Below, piece after piece: positions 21,601 through 31,658 of a DNA stretch of 64,000 bases. The translations under genes were made by a program, and so were the position numbers. The stretch is taken from assembly GCA_902612605.1 (NCBI GenBank), contig CACMDY010000002.1:124001-188000 (forward strand), read 5' to 3'. Each line of letters starts with the position of its first letter. Positions within the stretch are counted from its first letter, which is position 1. Under the pieces are notes generated by a model, which saw nothing but the letters and a program-made list of their open reading frames with translations, was not told the DNA's origin and ran no database searches. The DNA comes from an uncultured Pelagibacteraceae bacterium (lineage in GTDB: Bacteria > Pseudomonadota > Alphaproteobacteria > Pelagibacterales > Pelagibacteraceae).

Positions 21601-21683
21601 TTCCAATGGAAAACAAAAATATTAATGTGACCGTTTCTGACACAATTTTTTTAGATAAGGAGAATAAAAGACTAAATGCTTGA
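18681..21683 (+). CDS. soxA: sarcosine oxidase alpha subunit
   Basis: 1000 aa; N-terminal FKYHRPRGI 2Fe-2S-like domain, FAD domain, C-terminal GcvT-like domain. Confidence 0.96.
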   Translation: MPNYRIHKTEYIDETKRVSFKYDGKTYFGYEGDTLASALLANGIHLVGRSFKYHRPRGIVSCGAEEPNAICQIGSKKDLTEPNVRATELELYEGLEASSQNCWPNVKFDIGGINNFISPLIPAGFYYKTFMWPKSFWKKVYEPLIRLSAGLGKSPTEPDPDIYDHKYVHYDVLVIGGGVSGIIAAKMAAKNNLKTLLVDDKKILGGSTIYQNNESIKIDDKLSSEWLKNEIQEIKKLSNLTIKTRTSIAAYHGYNFLLAKENLTDHLPEEKKKNKIRQRLWKIRAKKVVIATGSIERPLVFNNNDRPGILLSNSINKYLDYYGVTCGENIILFTNNDSAYETSISLHKKGIKNIIVDLRKSASSELIKQAESLGIKIYFNHVVTNTFGYRKINSLEIMKLSEDGNTTVGNKIRLSCDCLGMSGGWTPMVHMHTQSGGKLDFRDEDQVFLPKENSEDQISVGSCNGDFDLENIIDKTVNKINKFLDIDNQDYQDTNIICSKENDKRNIWLLPNKIPLGKTKCFIDFQNDSTAKDIKLALKEGFRSIEHVKRYTTTGMATDQGKLSNMHALGIIADTAGVKMGTLGTTTFRPPFTPLTFGTLVGRNVGKFFEVVRKTSMHEWHVENNAEFENVGQWKRPWYYPKNGENMYAAVQRESKAARDSAGILDASTLGKIDIQGTDASEFLNRVYTNAWSKLAIGKCRYGLMLNEDGMVYDDGVTTRISENHYLMTTTTGGAANVLNKLEDYLQTEWPELDVYLTSVTDHYSTASICGPNSKKILNKLFPNLDLSDENFPHMSFKEDKLENINCRIMRISFTGELSYEINIESKYGHSLWKMCIEAGKEFNLTPYGTETMHLLRAEKGFIIVGQDTDGTMTPSDLQMDWIVSKKKYDFIGKRSLYRSDTIREDRKQLVGLLTDDPKEILEEGAQIVSDVKSKPIDMLGHVTSSYFSPNLNKSIALAVVRSGKTMKGQKLIIPMENKNINVTVSDTIFLDKENKRLNA

Positions 21684-22224
21684 CATTTTACATCCAAATA
21701 TTTCGAATATTAATAAAAACAATATCGATATTAATTTATCTGAAGAAAAAATTAAAATTAATATCAGGGGAAAAAATAAAGAATTTTTTACCAAAGTGGG
21801 TAAAATTCTATCTATTATTTTACCTTCTGAGTCAAATACCAGTTCATCAAATGAAAACTATGATGTTTTGTGGCTAAGCCCGGATGAATGGATGATATAT
21901 TTTGATGAAAATAAAAATTCAAATATTTTTGATCAACTTTATAAAGATATTTCGTCTTTAAATTTTGGATCAATTACTGATATCTCTTCACAATTAATTT
22001 GCATAAATATAAAAGGAGAAAATATATTTGAATTATTATCATCTGGATCACCTTTTAATTTCGAAAAATTTAAAAATAATGTTGGTTCATCAACACAAAC
22101 AATAGTAAATCATATTGATGTAATTCTTCATCACAAGTCAAAGAATAATGTTAATTTATTTGTAAGAAGATCGTTTTCAGAACACCTTTATGAATGGTTA
22201 GTTGATAGCTCTAATTTTGTCTAA
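21676..22224 (+). CDS. soxG: sarcosine oxidase gamma subunit
   Basis: Position after soxA; LWLSPDEWMIYF, LFVRRSFSEHLYEWL. Confidence 0.88.
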   Translation: MLDILHPNISNINKNNIDINLSEEKIKINIRGKNKEFFTKVGKILSIILPSESNTSSSNENYDVLWLSPDEWMIYFDENKNSNIFDQLYKDISSLNFGSITDISSQLICINIKGENIFELLSSGSPFNFEKFKNNVGSSTQTIVNHIDVILHHKSKNNVNLFVRRSFSEHLYEWLVDSSNFV

Positions 22225-23547
22225 TTTATAATTCAAATAAAAATAAGTATAACCAAGATACATCAGAGAGAAAATCCAATTGAATATTACCCATAACCAA
22301 AAAAATTCAGAAAAGTCAGAATTAAAATAAATTGCAGTATAAAATACGACAAATGGAAAAATTCCATTTCGGCAAATATTAGCAATTAATGCGTTTTCAG
22401 CTTTTTTTAAAGCCATAAAAAAACCATTTGATAAAAAAAATATTGGATAAGCTGGTAGCACAAAGGCTGAAATCTCTAAATATAATTTTCCAAATTCAAC
22501 GACCTCTAAATCTTTTGAAAATAATTTTGTTATCATTTCAGCACCAAAATAAATAATAAAAGAAGAAATAATCATTATAATGAAAGCATATTTTATAGCT
22601 TGGAAGTACGTTTCTTTAATTCTTAAAATATTTAGTGCACCAAAATTTTGAGCAATAATTGTAATAATTGCTGTATTTATTCCCAAGATTGGCAATAAAA
22701 CCACTTGTTCTATTTTGGTGCCAGCTCCATAACCAGCTGCTGCATATTCTCCTGATAAACCTGCATATTTGAATACAATAGCAGAAGCAATAGAATAACC
22801 GCAAATTGAAATTATTATTGGCATAGATTGAAAAAAAATATTTTTTAAAAAAAAAAATTTAGGAATAAAATAAGAAATAAGTATGTTTTTAATTAATTTA
22901 CTTTTTAAAACTTTTTTAAATATGATTAAAAAAGCGACCGTTTGAGCAATTAGAGTTGCTATTGCAATACCCTTCATACCCAAAGCTGGTATAAAATAAA
23001 ATCCAAATATTAAAATTGGATTTAACAATATGTTTAAAAAAAAAGATAATATTAAAGCATTTCTATAAGTTTTCGTATCGCCTTCTGCATGAAGTAATGA
23101 ATTTAATGCAACAACTAAAATAAAAATAAACGAACCAAGGAAAATGATATCTGTATATTGTAAGCCAAGATAAATTACCTCGTTAGTCGAACCCATTATT
23201 GAAAAAAGGTCTGATGCATAATTTAAACCAATAAAAGTAATCAACAGAATTATCAAAAAAGAAAAGAAAATTAATTGGCAGAAATAAATTGAAGCATTTT
23301 TATTATTTTTTTCTCCAATGCTATTACCTATCAGTGATGTACCTGCAACTGTGATACCAATAGATGAGGCAATAATAATAAAATAAATTGGAAAAGATTT
23401 TGTTAAAGCTGACAAAGATTCAGGTGATATTTTTCCTGCAAAATATGTATCAGCAATATTATATAACGTTTGAAAGAGTGTACCTACCGATGCAGGTATC
23501 GCTAATTTTTTAATTAATTCTTTGATGTCATCACTTAATATATTCAT
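22198..23547 (-). CDS. MATE-family efflux transporter
   Basis: 12-TM hydrophobic protein; SVGTLFQTLYNIADTYFAGKIS MATE N-terminus. Confidence 0.88.
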   Translation of the reverse strand: MNILSDDIKELIKKLAIPASVGTLFQTLYNIADTYFAGKISPESLSALTKSFPIYFIIIASSIGITVAGTSLIGNSIGEKNNKNASIYFCQLIFFSFLIILLITFIGLNYASDLFSIMGSTNEVIYLGLQYTDIIFLGSFIFILVVALNSLLHAEGDTKTYRNALILSFFLNILLNPILIFGFYFIPALGMKGIAIATLIAQTVAFLIIFKKVLKSKLIKNILISYFIPKFFFLKNIFFQSMPIIISICGYSIASAIVFKYAGLSGEYAAAGYGAGTKIEQVVLLPILGINTAIITIIAQNFGALNILRIKETYFQAIKYAFIIMIISSFIIYFGAEMITKLFSKDLEVVEFGKLYLEISAFVLPAYPIFFLSNGFFMALKKAENALIANICRNGIFPFVVFYTAIYFNSDFSEFFWLWVIFNWIFSLMYLGYTYFYLNYKLDKIRAIN

Positions 23548-23551
23548 GATA

Positions 23552-24436
23552 TTATTTTTTTGAATTTATCATTTGATTGTGCCTCATTGTGAAACGTTTT
23601 ATTTGATCAATTGTCAATTTATTAAAACAATTTGGACATGATAGGCCTACTTTATACTTTTTTGATTTGGTTAGTTTTTTATGCAATGGCATTCTACAAC
23701 CACCACAAACAGTATAATTTCCAATTTCTAGGTTTTTTTTAATAGTAACTCTTTTATCAAAAACAAAACATTCGCCATTCCACTTACTTTTTTTTGGATC
23801 AGTTTTTTTAAAATAATTTAAGATACCACCCTTAAGCATATAAACATTTTTAAAACCTTTATTATTAAGATAATTAGACGCTTTTTCACACCTGATACCT
23901 CCGGTGCAAAACATCCCTATTGATTCATCTTTATTAAACTTTGATAAATAATTTTTAAAATCTCTAAAATTTTTAGTTTCTGGATTAAGAGCATTTTTAA
24001 ATGTACCAATCTTATATTCAAAAGGTTTTCTGGCATCAATCAGTTTAATATTTTTTTTAGATATAAATTCGTCCCATTTTTTAGGTGATAAATATTTCTT
24101 ATTAAAAAAATTTTTAAAATTAATTTTTTCATTAATTGGAACCACTTCATCTTTTATTTTAACTTTATTTTTTGAGTATGGTAATATTTTTGAGTTAAAT
24201 TTATTTTGAATATCAAAATTATCAATTGATAAGATATTCTTTATTTTTGTAATTGTAAGTTTAATTTTTTTATGACTACCTGATATTGTACCATTAATTC
24301 CTTCAGGAGATAATATTATAAGACCTTTAATATCAAGCTTATTAGTTTCTTTTAAAATATTTTTTTTAATAAGTTTTAATTTATTAAGTTTTGATATTTT
24401 ATAAAAAGATAGGATTTCAAACATAATTACCAACAA
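23552..24436 (-). CDS. trhO: rhodanese-domain tRNA uridine hydroxylase (TrhO/YceA-like)
   Basis: LIDARKPFEYKIGTFKNALNP, GMFCTGGIRCEKASNYL, CGGCR...CPNC. Confidence 0.85.
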   Translation of the reverse strand: MLVIMFEILSFYKISKLNKLKLIKKNILKETNKLDIKGLIILSPEGINGTISGSHKKIKLTITKIKNILSIDNFDIQNKFNSKILPYSKNKVKIKDEVVPINEKINFKNFFNKKYLSPKKWDEFISKKNIKLIDARKPFEYKIGTFKNALNPETKNFRDFKNYLSKFNKDESIGMFCTGGIRCEKASNYLNNKGFKNVYMLKGGILNYFKKTDPKKSKWNGECFVFDKRVTIKKNLEIGNYTVCGGCRMPLHKKLTKSKKYKVGLSCPNCFNKLTIDQIKRFTMRHNQMINSKK

Positions 24437-25074
24437 ATTGTAAAACCATCACCAATTGGTAAAATATACTTATTAATAGATGATTTTTTTATGTATTTAT
24501 TAAATTCTCTTAATTTTATAGTTAATTTGTCTTTTATCTTTGGATTTGCAACATCTCCTTTCCAAAGTGTATTATCAATTAAAATTATACCCTTTTTGCT
24601 TTTTAATTTAAGAGACTGATTAAAATAATTTATATAATTTTCTTTATCTGCATCAATTAATATCACATCATATTTTTCCTTTTTCTTAATTAGATTTTCA
24701 AGAGCAATTTTTCCATTTTCACAAAGAAGATTTATTTTCTTATCTTGCTTTGCTTCTTTAAAAAACTTAATTGCCTCATTGTTAGTTTTTAAATTTTTAT
24801 CTATACCAATTAATTTGCAATTCTTAGGTAAGGCAAGTGCAGCAGATAAAATGCTGTAACCTGTAAAAGTGCCAATTTCTAAATATGATTTATAGTTATT
24901 AATTTTTATGATAAATTGTATGAAGTTAGCTTGTAGAATTGAAATTTGTAATTTTTTAATATGACCAAGTTTTTCGTTATATTTTAATAATTTTTTTTGT
25001 ACTTTGTGAAGATTATTTGTGTGTGAAAAAATATAATTGATCATATTTTGATCAATTATGAAATTTTTATCCAT
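24427..25074 (-). CDS. class I SAM-dependent O-methyltransferase (caffeoyl-CoA OMT-like)
   Basis: [35 protein letters not shown]. Confidence 0.85.
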   Translation of the reverse strand: MDKNFIIDQNMINYIFSHTNNLHKVQKKLLKYNEKLGHIKKLQISILQANFIQFIIKINNYKSYLEIGTFTGYSILSAALALPKNCKLIGIDKNLKTNNEAIKFFKEAKQDKKINLLCENGKIALENLIKKKEKYDVILIDADKENYINYFNQSLKLKSKKGIILIDNTLWKGDVANPKIKDKLTIKLREFNKYIKKSSINKYILPIGDGFTICW

Positions 25075-26533
25075 TCAACTTTTCTTTTAATATTTTGTTT
25101 ATTAATTGAGGATTGCCTTTTCCTTTACTTTCTTTCATGGCTTGACCAACAAAAAAACCAAATAATTTATCTTTACCAGATTTATATTCAGCAACCTTAT
25201 CTGAATTATTTTCAATAACTTTATTTATCAATTCCTCTATCGCTTTTGGATCGCTTTCTTGTTTTAAACCTTTTTCTTTTACTATTATTAATGGATCTTT
25301 ATCTCCATCTATCATTTGTTCAAAAACCGTTTTAGCTATTTTTCCTGATATGGTTCCATCTTTTATAAGGTTTATAAGTTTTGATAGATTTTTAGCACTA
25401 ACTGGGCTTTGAGATATTTCTAAATTTTTTTCATTTAAAACTGCAAATAATTCACCTGTAATCCAGTTTGTTGCTAATTTAACATCTGAATTTTTTATAA
25501 CTTCTTCAAAGAAATTTGATGTTTCAATATCAGATACCAAAATTGTTGCTTCATATGGTGAAAGATTAAATTTATCTATAAATCTTTTTTTCTTTTCATC
25601 TGGTAATTCAGGTATATCTGATTTTATTTTTTCAATTAACTCTTGGCTTATTTCAAGCGGTAATAGATCTGGATCAGGAAAATATCTGTAATCATGCGCG
25701 TCTTCTTTTGATCTCATAGATCTTGTCTCATTTCTTTTAGTGTCAAAAAGTCTTGTCTCTTGATCTATTTCTTTCCCCTCCTCTAATAAATCTATTTGTC
25801 TATTTGCTTCGGATATTATTGCCATTTGCATAAATTTTATTGAATTAACATTTTTAATTTCACACCTGGTGCCGAATTCAGTCTCCCCTTTTAATCTTAC
25901 TGATACATTAACATCTGCCCTCAAAGAACCTTCTTGCATATTGCCATCACATGTTCCTAAATATCTCATTATCGATCTTAATTTTTTTATATAAACGTTG
26001 ACTTCATCTGGAGATCTCAAATCAGGCTTACTTACTATTTCCATTAAAGCCACTCCAGATCTATTTAAATCAACTAATGTATTATTTGGATCAATATCAT
26101 GAATACTTTTACCTGCATCTTGCTCTAAGTGTAATCTTTCAATTCCAATTTCTTTTTGACCATTCGGCATATCCAAAATTACTTTTCCTTCACCGACAAT
26201 TGGATATTTGTATTGAGAGATTTGATATCCTTGGGGTAAATCTGCATAAAAATAATTTTTTCTATCAAAGACAGATTTTTTATTTATTTTGGCTTTAAGT
26301 CCTATTCCAGTTTTAATTGCTTGTTCAATACAAAATTCATTTATAACTGGTAACATTCCTGGAAATGCTGCATCTACGAGACTAACTTGTGTGTTTGGTT
26401 CTGCACCAAATTTTGTTGATGATTGAGAGAAAAGTTTAGACTCTGAAGTAACTTGAGCGTGCACTTCTAAACCAATTATTACTTCATATTGTTTATTTTC
26501 TCTTTCAATAAGATATTCACTATTTTTACTCAC
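25067..26533 (-). CDS. gatB: Asp/Glu-tRNA amidotransferase subunit B
   Basis: [30 protein letters not shown]. Confidence 0.97.
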   Translation of the reverse strand: MSKNSEYLIERENKQYEVIIGLEVHAQVTSESKLFSQSSTKFGAEPNTQVSLVDAAFPGMLPVINEFCIEQAIKTGIGLKAKINKKSVFDRKNYFYADLPQGYQISQYKYPIVGEGKVILDMPNGQKEIGIERLHLEQDAGKSIHDIDPNNTLVDLNRSGVALMEIVSKPDLRSPDEVNVYIKKLRSIMRYLGTCDGNMQEGSLRADVNVSVRLKGETEFGTRCEIKNVNSIKFMQMAIISEANRQIDLLEEGKEIDQETRLFDTKRNETRSMRSKEDAHDYRYFPDPDLLPLEISQELIEKIKSDIPELPDEKKKRFIDKFNLSPYEATILVSDIETSNFFEEVIKNSDVKLATNWITGELFAVLNEKNLEISQSPVSAKNLSKLINLIKDGTISGKIAKTVFEQMIDGDKDPLIIVKEKGLKQESDPKAIEELINKVIENNSDKVAEYKSGKDKLFGFFVGQAMKESKGKGNPQLINKILKEKLNG

Positions 26534-27986
26534 TTAACCACCAATCTGAAATATCATTTTTAAAATTAATCTTATCTTCTAATGCATAAGAAATATTAAG
26601 TATATTTTGCTCATCAAAAGGTTTTCCAATTACTTGAAGGCCTAAAGGATAATTATTTTTATCTTTGCCAGCTGGTATAGAAATACCTGGTAATCCTGCT
26701 AGATTTATTGGAACTGTAAATATATCATTTAAATACATTGATACTGGATCATTTGTTTTTTCACCAATTTTAAATGCTGAGCTTGGAGTAGATGGAGTTA
26801 AAATTGCATCAACTTTAGAAAAGGCATCATCAAAATCTTTTTTTATTAATTGTCTAACTTTCTGCGCTTTTAGATAATAGGCATCATAGTAGCCAGAAGA
26901 TAAAACATAAGTTCCAATCATAATTCTTCTTTTAACTTCATCACCAAAACCTTCAGATCTAGTTTTTTCGTACATTTCTATTAAATTTTGACCAGGAGAT
27001 CTAAATCCATATTTAACACCATCATATCTTGCTAGATTTGAAGATGCTTCAGCTGGTGCAACAATATAATAAGTTGGTAATGCGTAATTAGTATGTGGAA
27101 GCGAAATATCGATAATTTCTGCTCCGCAATCTTTTGCATATGAGATACCATTTTTCCATAGATGTTCAATTTCGTCAGGCATATTGTCAACTCTATATTC
27201 TTTAGGAATACCAATTTTCTTTCCTTTAATATCTTTTGATAATTCTTTTGAATAATTATTTCTTTTGTAATCAATTGAAGTTGAATCTTTTTGATCAAAT
27301 GAAGAGATCACCTCTAAAAGCATAGAACAGTCTCTTACATTTTTCGTCATAGGTCCTGCTTGGTCTAAAGATGAAGCAAATGCTACAATTCCATAACGAG
27401 AACAACTTCCATATGTAGGTTTAAGTCCAACAGTTCCTGTAAATGATGCTGGTTGACGAATAGATCCACCTGTATCTGTTCCAATGGTAACTGGAGTTAA
27501 ATTTGCAGCGACAGCTGCAGAAGAACCTCCTGAAGATCCACCAGGTACTAAATTTTCTCCTACCGGATTTTGAACATTTCCAAAAAAACTAGTTTCATTT
27601 GAAGAGCCCATAGCAAATTCATCACAATTAAGTTTACCAAGAAGTATTGCTCCTTGACTCCACAAATTTTGAGTAACTGTAGACTCATATGTGGGAACGA
27701 AGTTATTTAATATTTTGCTACCTGCTGTTGTTCTAACTCCATTTGTACAAAATAAATCTTTAACAGCAATGGGAATACCTGGTAGTTTTAAATCAAAGTT
27801 AGGATTAGAATCAAATTTCTTTGATTGATCTATTGCTTTTTCAAAATTATCCGTAACATAAACATTTAATTTTTTTGATTTTTCAGCCCGGTTTATAAAT
27901 GCTTTTGTAATTTCCTCTGAAGATAGTTTCTTTTCTTTTATATTCGATATTAATTCGAATAAACTTTGACTTGTTATATCTGACAT
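26526..27986 (-). CDS. gatA: Asp/Glu-tRNA amidotransferase subunit A
   Basis: Amidase signature [34 protein letters not shown]. Confidence 0.97.
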   Translation of the reverse strand: MSDITSQSLFELISNIKEKKLSSEEITKAFINRAEKSKKLNVYVTDNFEKAIDQSKKFDSNPNFDLKLPGIPIAVKDLFCTNGVRTTAGSKILNNFVPTYESTVTQNLWSQGAILLGKLNCDEFAMGSSNETSFFGNVQNPVGENLVPGGSSGGSSAAVAANLTPVTIGTDTGGSIRQPASFTGTVGLKPTYGSCSRYGIVAFASSLDQAGPMTKNVRDCSMLLEVISSFDQKDSTSIDYKRNNYSKELSKDIKGKKIGIPKEYRVDNMPDEIEHLWKNGISYAKDCGAEIIDISLPHTNYALPTYYIVAPAEASSNLARYDGVKYGFRSPGQNLIEMYEKTRSEGFGDEVKRRIMIGTYVLSSGYYDAYYLKAQKVRQLIKKDFDDAFSKVDAILTPSTPSSAFKIGEKTNDPVSMYLNDIFTVPINLAGLPGISIPAGKDKNNYPLGLQVIGKPFDEQNILNISYALEDKINFKNDISDWWLSE

Positions 27987-28273
27987 TATTCAACAACCTT
28001 TGGCACAACAAAAAAATCTTTATTTTCTTCAGGTGAGTTTTTTAAAATTTTTTCTCTGATATTTTCTGATTTAATTTCATCTTTTCTATATCTTAGGGTG
28101 GTCTCAGCAATTGATGTTAAAGCTTGAACATTGTCAGTATTTAATTCATTTAATTTTTCTATAAATTCAAATATATTATTTAAGTCGCCCTTTAATTTGT
28201 TAGCTTTTTCATCATCAATAGAAATTCTTGCTAATTTCGAAATGTGCTTTACTGTTTTAAGATCTATACTCAT
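27986..28273 (-). CDS. gatC: Asp/Glu-tRNA amidotransferase subunit C; likely start at MSIDLKTV (ORF extends to 28330)
   Basis: VKHISKLARISIDDEKANKLKGDLNNIFEFIEKLNELNTD. Confidence 0.93.
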   Translation of the reverse strand: MSIDLKTVKHISKLARISIDDEKANKLKGDLNNIFEFIEKLNELNTDNVQALTSIAETTLRYRKDEIKSENIREKILKNSPEENKDFFVVPKVVE

Positions 28274-28322
28274 ATGGTAAAAATATTGCCGCAAACTATC
28301 ACTTAAGTAAATAATATACAAT

Positions 28323-28778
28323 ATGATCACAATTGAGGAATTTAAAAAGAAACAGCTAAATACATCTAGATTAATTGGTCTTGATTTAGGTTCAAAGAGA
28401 ATTGGTGTAGCTATATGTGATGAAAATCAAAAAATTGCCACACCGCTTAAAACAATAAACAAATCCAAATTTGAGGATCTTATCAATGAATTAGAGGATA
28501 TTATTAAAGAAAATAATATTAAGGGAATAATTATTGGTAATCCAATAAATATGGACGGAACCTTTGGTAAATCCTCTCAATCAGTCAATGATGTGTCAAA
28601 AGCAATATCAAAAGAAATTGATATTCCAATAAGTCTATGGGATGAAAGATTATCAACAGTTGGGGCGTTTAAATTAACTAAAAATTTAGGTATTAACGTA
28701 ACTAAAAGAGAAAAAAATATAGATAAAAATGCTGCTGCATTTATCTTACAGGGTGCCATAGATTTTATTAATAATTAA
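28323..28778 (+). CDS. ruvX: YqgF/RuvX Holliday-junction resolvase-like protein
   Basis: LIGLDLGSKRIGVAICDE, IIIGNPINMDG, DERLSTVGA. Confidence 0.92.
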   Translation: MITIEEFKKKQLNTSRLIGLDLGSKRIGVAICDENQKIATPLKTINKSKFEDLINELEDIIKENNIKGIIIGNPINMDGTFGKSSQSVNDVSKAISKEIDIPISLWDERLSTVGAFKLTKNLGINVTKREKNIDKNAAAFILQGAIDFINN

Positions 28779-28799
28779 TACTTGCATTAATCAACCTTT

Positions 28800-29759
28800 G
28801 TGGCTATAGAGTTGGTTTTAATGGCAACTAAAACCAAAGCTATTAAAATTTCTCAAAAACATCTCCTGGGTATTCAAGATTTATCAATAAATGATGTTAA
28901 TTTAATTTTAAAAGAAGCTGAAAAATTTATTGAATTAAACAAAAGTAAAAATAAAAAATTAGATTTACTTAAGGGAAAAACACAAATTAACCTTTTTTTT
29001 GAACCATCAACAAGAACACAAAGCTCATTTGAACTAGCAGGAAAAAGACTAGGTGCGGATGTTATGTCAATGAATATAACAAACTCAGCAATTAAAAAAG
29101 GTGAAACACTAATAGATACTGCAATGACATTAAATGCAATGCATCCTGATATAATAGTTATTAGACATCAAGATTCAGGCGCTTGTAATCTTTTATCTCA
29201 AAAAGTTAATTGTGCTGTTTTAAATGCAGGTGATGGAAGGAGAGAGCACCCTACCCAAGCATTACTTGATGCATTAACTATATTGAATAGAAAAAAAAAA
29301 ATTCAAGGATTAAAAGTTGCAATTTGTGGAGATATTCTTCATTCAAGAGTAGCAAGATCTAATATTTACTTGCTAAACATGTTGGGTGCCGAAGTTAATA
29401 TTGTAGCACCTTCAAACCTTTTACCAAAAGATATAGAAAAATTTGGAGTTAATATTTTTTCAAATATGAAGAAAGGTGTAAAAGATTGCGACATAGTAAT
29501 GATGCTTAGACTTCAAAATGAAAGAATGAGTAGTTCATTCTTGTCATCTAATAGAGAGTATTATGAATACTATGGACTAACACAGGATAAATTAGAATAT
29601 GCAAAATCAGACTCAATTATTATGCATCCTGGTCCAATGAACCGCGGCATTGAAATTGATACAAAACTAGCTGATGACACCAATATGAGTGTTGTAAAAG
29701 AACAAGTTGAATTAGGTGTTGCGATAAGAATGGCATGTTTAAAAATTTTTTGTGAATGA
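28800..29759 (+). CDS. pyrB: aspartate carbamoyltransferase catalytic subunit
   Basis: [35 protein letters not shown]. Confidence 0.96.
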   Translation: MAIELVLMATKTKAIKISQKHLLGIQDLSINDVNLILKEAEKFIELNKSKNKKLDLLKGKTQINLFFEPSTRTQSSFELAGKRLGADVMSMNITNSAIKKGETLIDTAMTLNAMHPDIIVIRHQDSGACNLLSQKVNCAVLNAGDGRREHPTQALLDALTILNRKKKIQGLKVAICGDILHSRVARSNIYLLNMLGAEVNIVAPSNLLPKDIEKFGVNIFSNMKKGVKDCDIVMMLRLQNERMSSSFLSSNREYYEYYGLTQDKLEYAKSDSIIMHPGPMNRGIEIDTKLADDTNMSVVKEQVELGVAIRMACLKIFCE

Positions 29760-31045
29760 TGAAAAAAAAATACTTTATTAACGCAAATATAATTGATCCT
29801 CATAACAACATAAGTGAAATAGGAGGATTAATAATAGGTGAAGATGGAAAAATTGAAGGTATTGGCAAAAAGGTCAATAAAAACAATATTCCTAGTAGAG
29901 AAAAAGTTATTGATTTAAAAGAGAATTATATTTTCCCAGGTATAGTTGATATGAGAGTATTTGTCGGTGAGCCAGGTTATGAATATAAAGAAAATTTTAG
30001 AACTTTGAGCGATGCTGCATTATCCGGGGGAGTAACCTCAGTTGTAACAATGCCTAATACTGATCCAATAATCGACAACGTTTCAATAGTAGATTTTTTA
30101 AAAAGACGAGGTAGAGATAAATCAAAAATAAATATATTTCCCACAGCATCTCTAACGAAGGGTACTGAAGGTACAAATATGACAGAGTTTGGTCTTCTGC
30201 AAAGTAAAGGGATAATAGCATTTACAGATGGAATTAAAACAATTCAGAATACGAGAGTTATGTCCAGAATAATGAATTCAGCAAAAGATTTAGGATCTTT
30301 AATAATGCAACATGCGGAAGATCAAGAATTAGCCGAAAATGGCATGATAAATGATGGAATAATTTCGACAAAACTTGGTTTGCAAGGTATCCCAGAAATA
30401 GCAGAACTAATAATTATAGAGAGAGATTTAACATTATTAGAAGAATATAATTGTCGTTATCACATTTCTCAGATTTCATCAGGAAAAGCAGTTGAAATTA
30501 TTAAAGATAGAAAAGATAAAGTAAGATTTTCCTGTGGGGTATCAATAAATAATTTATCTTTAAATGAAAATGATATTGGTGACTTTAGAACTTTTTTAAA
30601 ATTATCACCTCCACTTAGAACTGAAGATGATAGATTAAGTTTAGTGCAAGGATTAAATGATGGTACAATCGATGTAATAGTTTCAGATCACAAACCTGAA
30701 GATGAAGAGCAAAAAAGATTAACATTTGCTCAAGCCGCAACAGGAGCAACTGGTATTGAAACGTTATTATCCTTGTCATTAGAATTATATCACAACGGAT
30801 CTGTAAAACTTGAAAAAATTATTGCTGCATTAACCTCTAATCCAGCAAAAATTTTGAAAATTAATAAAGGTAATTTATCCGTAGGTAATGATGCAGATTT
30901 CTGTATTGTGGACATAAATAAACCTTGGATAGTAAAGCAAGAAAACTTGGTTTCTAAATCAAAAAATACGTCAATTGAAAATAAAAGATTACAAGGAAAA
31001 GTAACCAATACATACGTCAAAGGACAAGAACTTTACAATATTTAA
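29756..31045 (+). CDS. pyrC: dihydroorotase
   Basis: [34 protein letters not shown]; follows pyrB. Confidence 0.9.
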   Translation: MMKKKYFINANIIDPHNNISEIGGLIIGEDGKIEGIGKKVNKNNIPSREKVIDLKENYIFPGIVDMRVFVGEPGYEYKENFRTLSDAALSGGVTSVVTMPNTDPIIDNVSIVDFLKRRGRDKSKINIFPTASLTKGTEGTNMTEFGLLQSKGIIAFTDGIKTIQNTRVMSRIMNSAKDLGSLIMQHAEDQELAENGMINDGIISTKLGLQGIPEIAELIIIERDLTLLEEYNCRYHISQISSGKAVEIIKDRKDKVRFSCGVSINNLSLNENDIGDFRTFLKLSPPLRTEDDRLSLVQGLNDGTIDVIVSDHKPEDEEQKRLTFAQAATGATGIETLLSLSLELYHNGSVKLEKIIAALTSNPAKILKINKGNLSVGNDADFCIVDINKPWIVKQENLVSKSKNTSIENKRLQGKVTNTYVKGQELYNI

Positions 31046-31618
31046 ATGGAAATTTTTATTTTATCACTTTTATCATATTTATTAGGTTCTATTCCTTTTG
31101 GTTTTTTATTAACAAAAATTTTTTTAAAAAAAGACATAAGAGAAACAGGATCGGGCAATATAGGCGCCACCAATGTTTTAAGAACTGGTAATAAATTTTT
31201 AGGTTACTCAACTTTATTACTAGATATTTTAAAAGCGGTTTTGCCAATAATTTATGTTAAATTAAATTATCCAGAATTTATTTACATTTGTTCATTATCT
31301 GTTTTTTTAGGACATGTTTTTCCAATATGGTTAAAATTTAAAGGTGGTAAGGGTGTTGCAACATACGTTGGAATGTTGATTATTTTAAATTATTTTTTGG
31401 GTATTGTTTTTGGTATTGTTTGGGTAATTACATATTTAATATCTAAATACTCATCATTAGGATCAATTCTTGGATCATTAAGTGTTCCTATTTTTATATT
31501 TTTTTATAGCAATGATAACATTATGTTCTACTTCATAATGTTTATTTTAATTTTTTACACTCATAGAGAAAACGTTAAACGCTTGATAAATAAAGAAGAA
31601 ACTAAGACAAAAATTTAA
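31046..31618 (+). CDS. plsY: glycerol-3-phosphate acyltransferase PlsY
   Basis: LLGSIPFGFLLTK, SGNIGATNVLR, FKGGKGVATYVG. Confidence 0.95.
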   Translation: MEIFILSLLSYLLGSIPFGFLLTKIFLKKDIRETGSGNIGATNVLRTGNKFLGYSTLLLDILKAVLPIIYVKLNYPEFIYICSLSVFLGHVFPIWLKFKGGKGVATYVGMLIILNYFLGIVFGIVWVITYLISKYSSLGSILGSLSVPIFIFFYSNDNIMFYFIMFILIFYTHRENVKRLINKEETKTKI

Positions 31619-31658
31619 TAATTTGACAGTTTAACTGTTTTAAGTACGTTCTCTAAAT

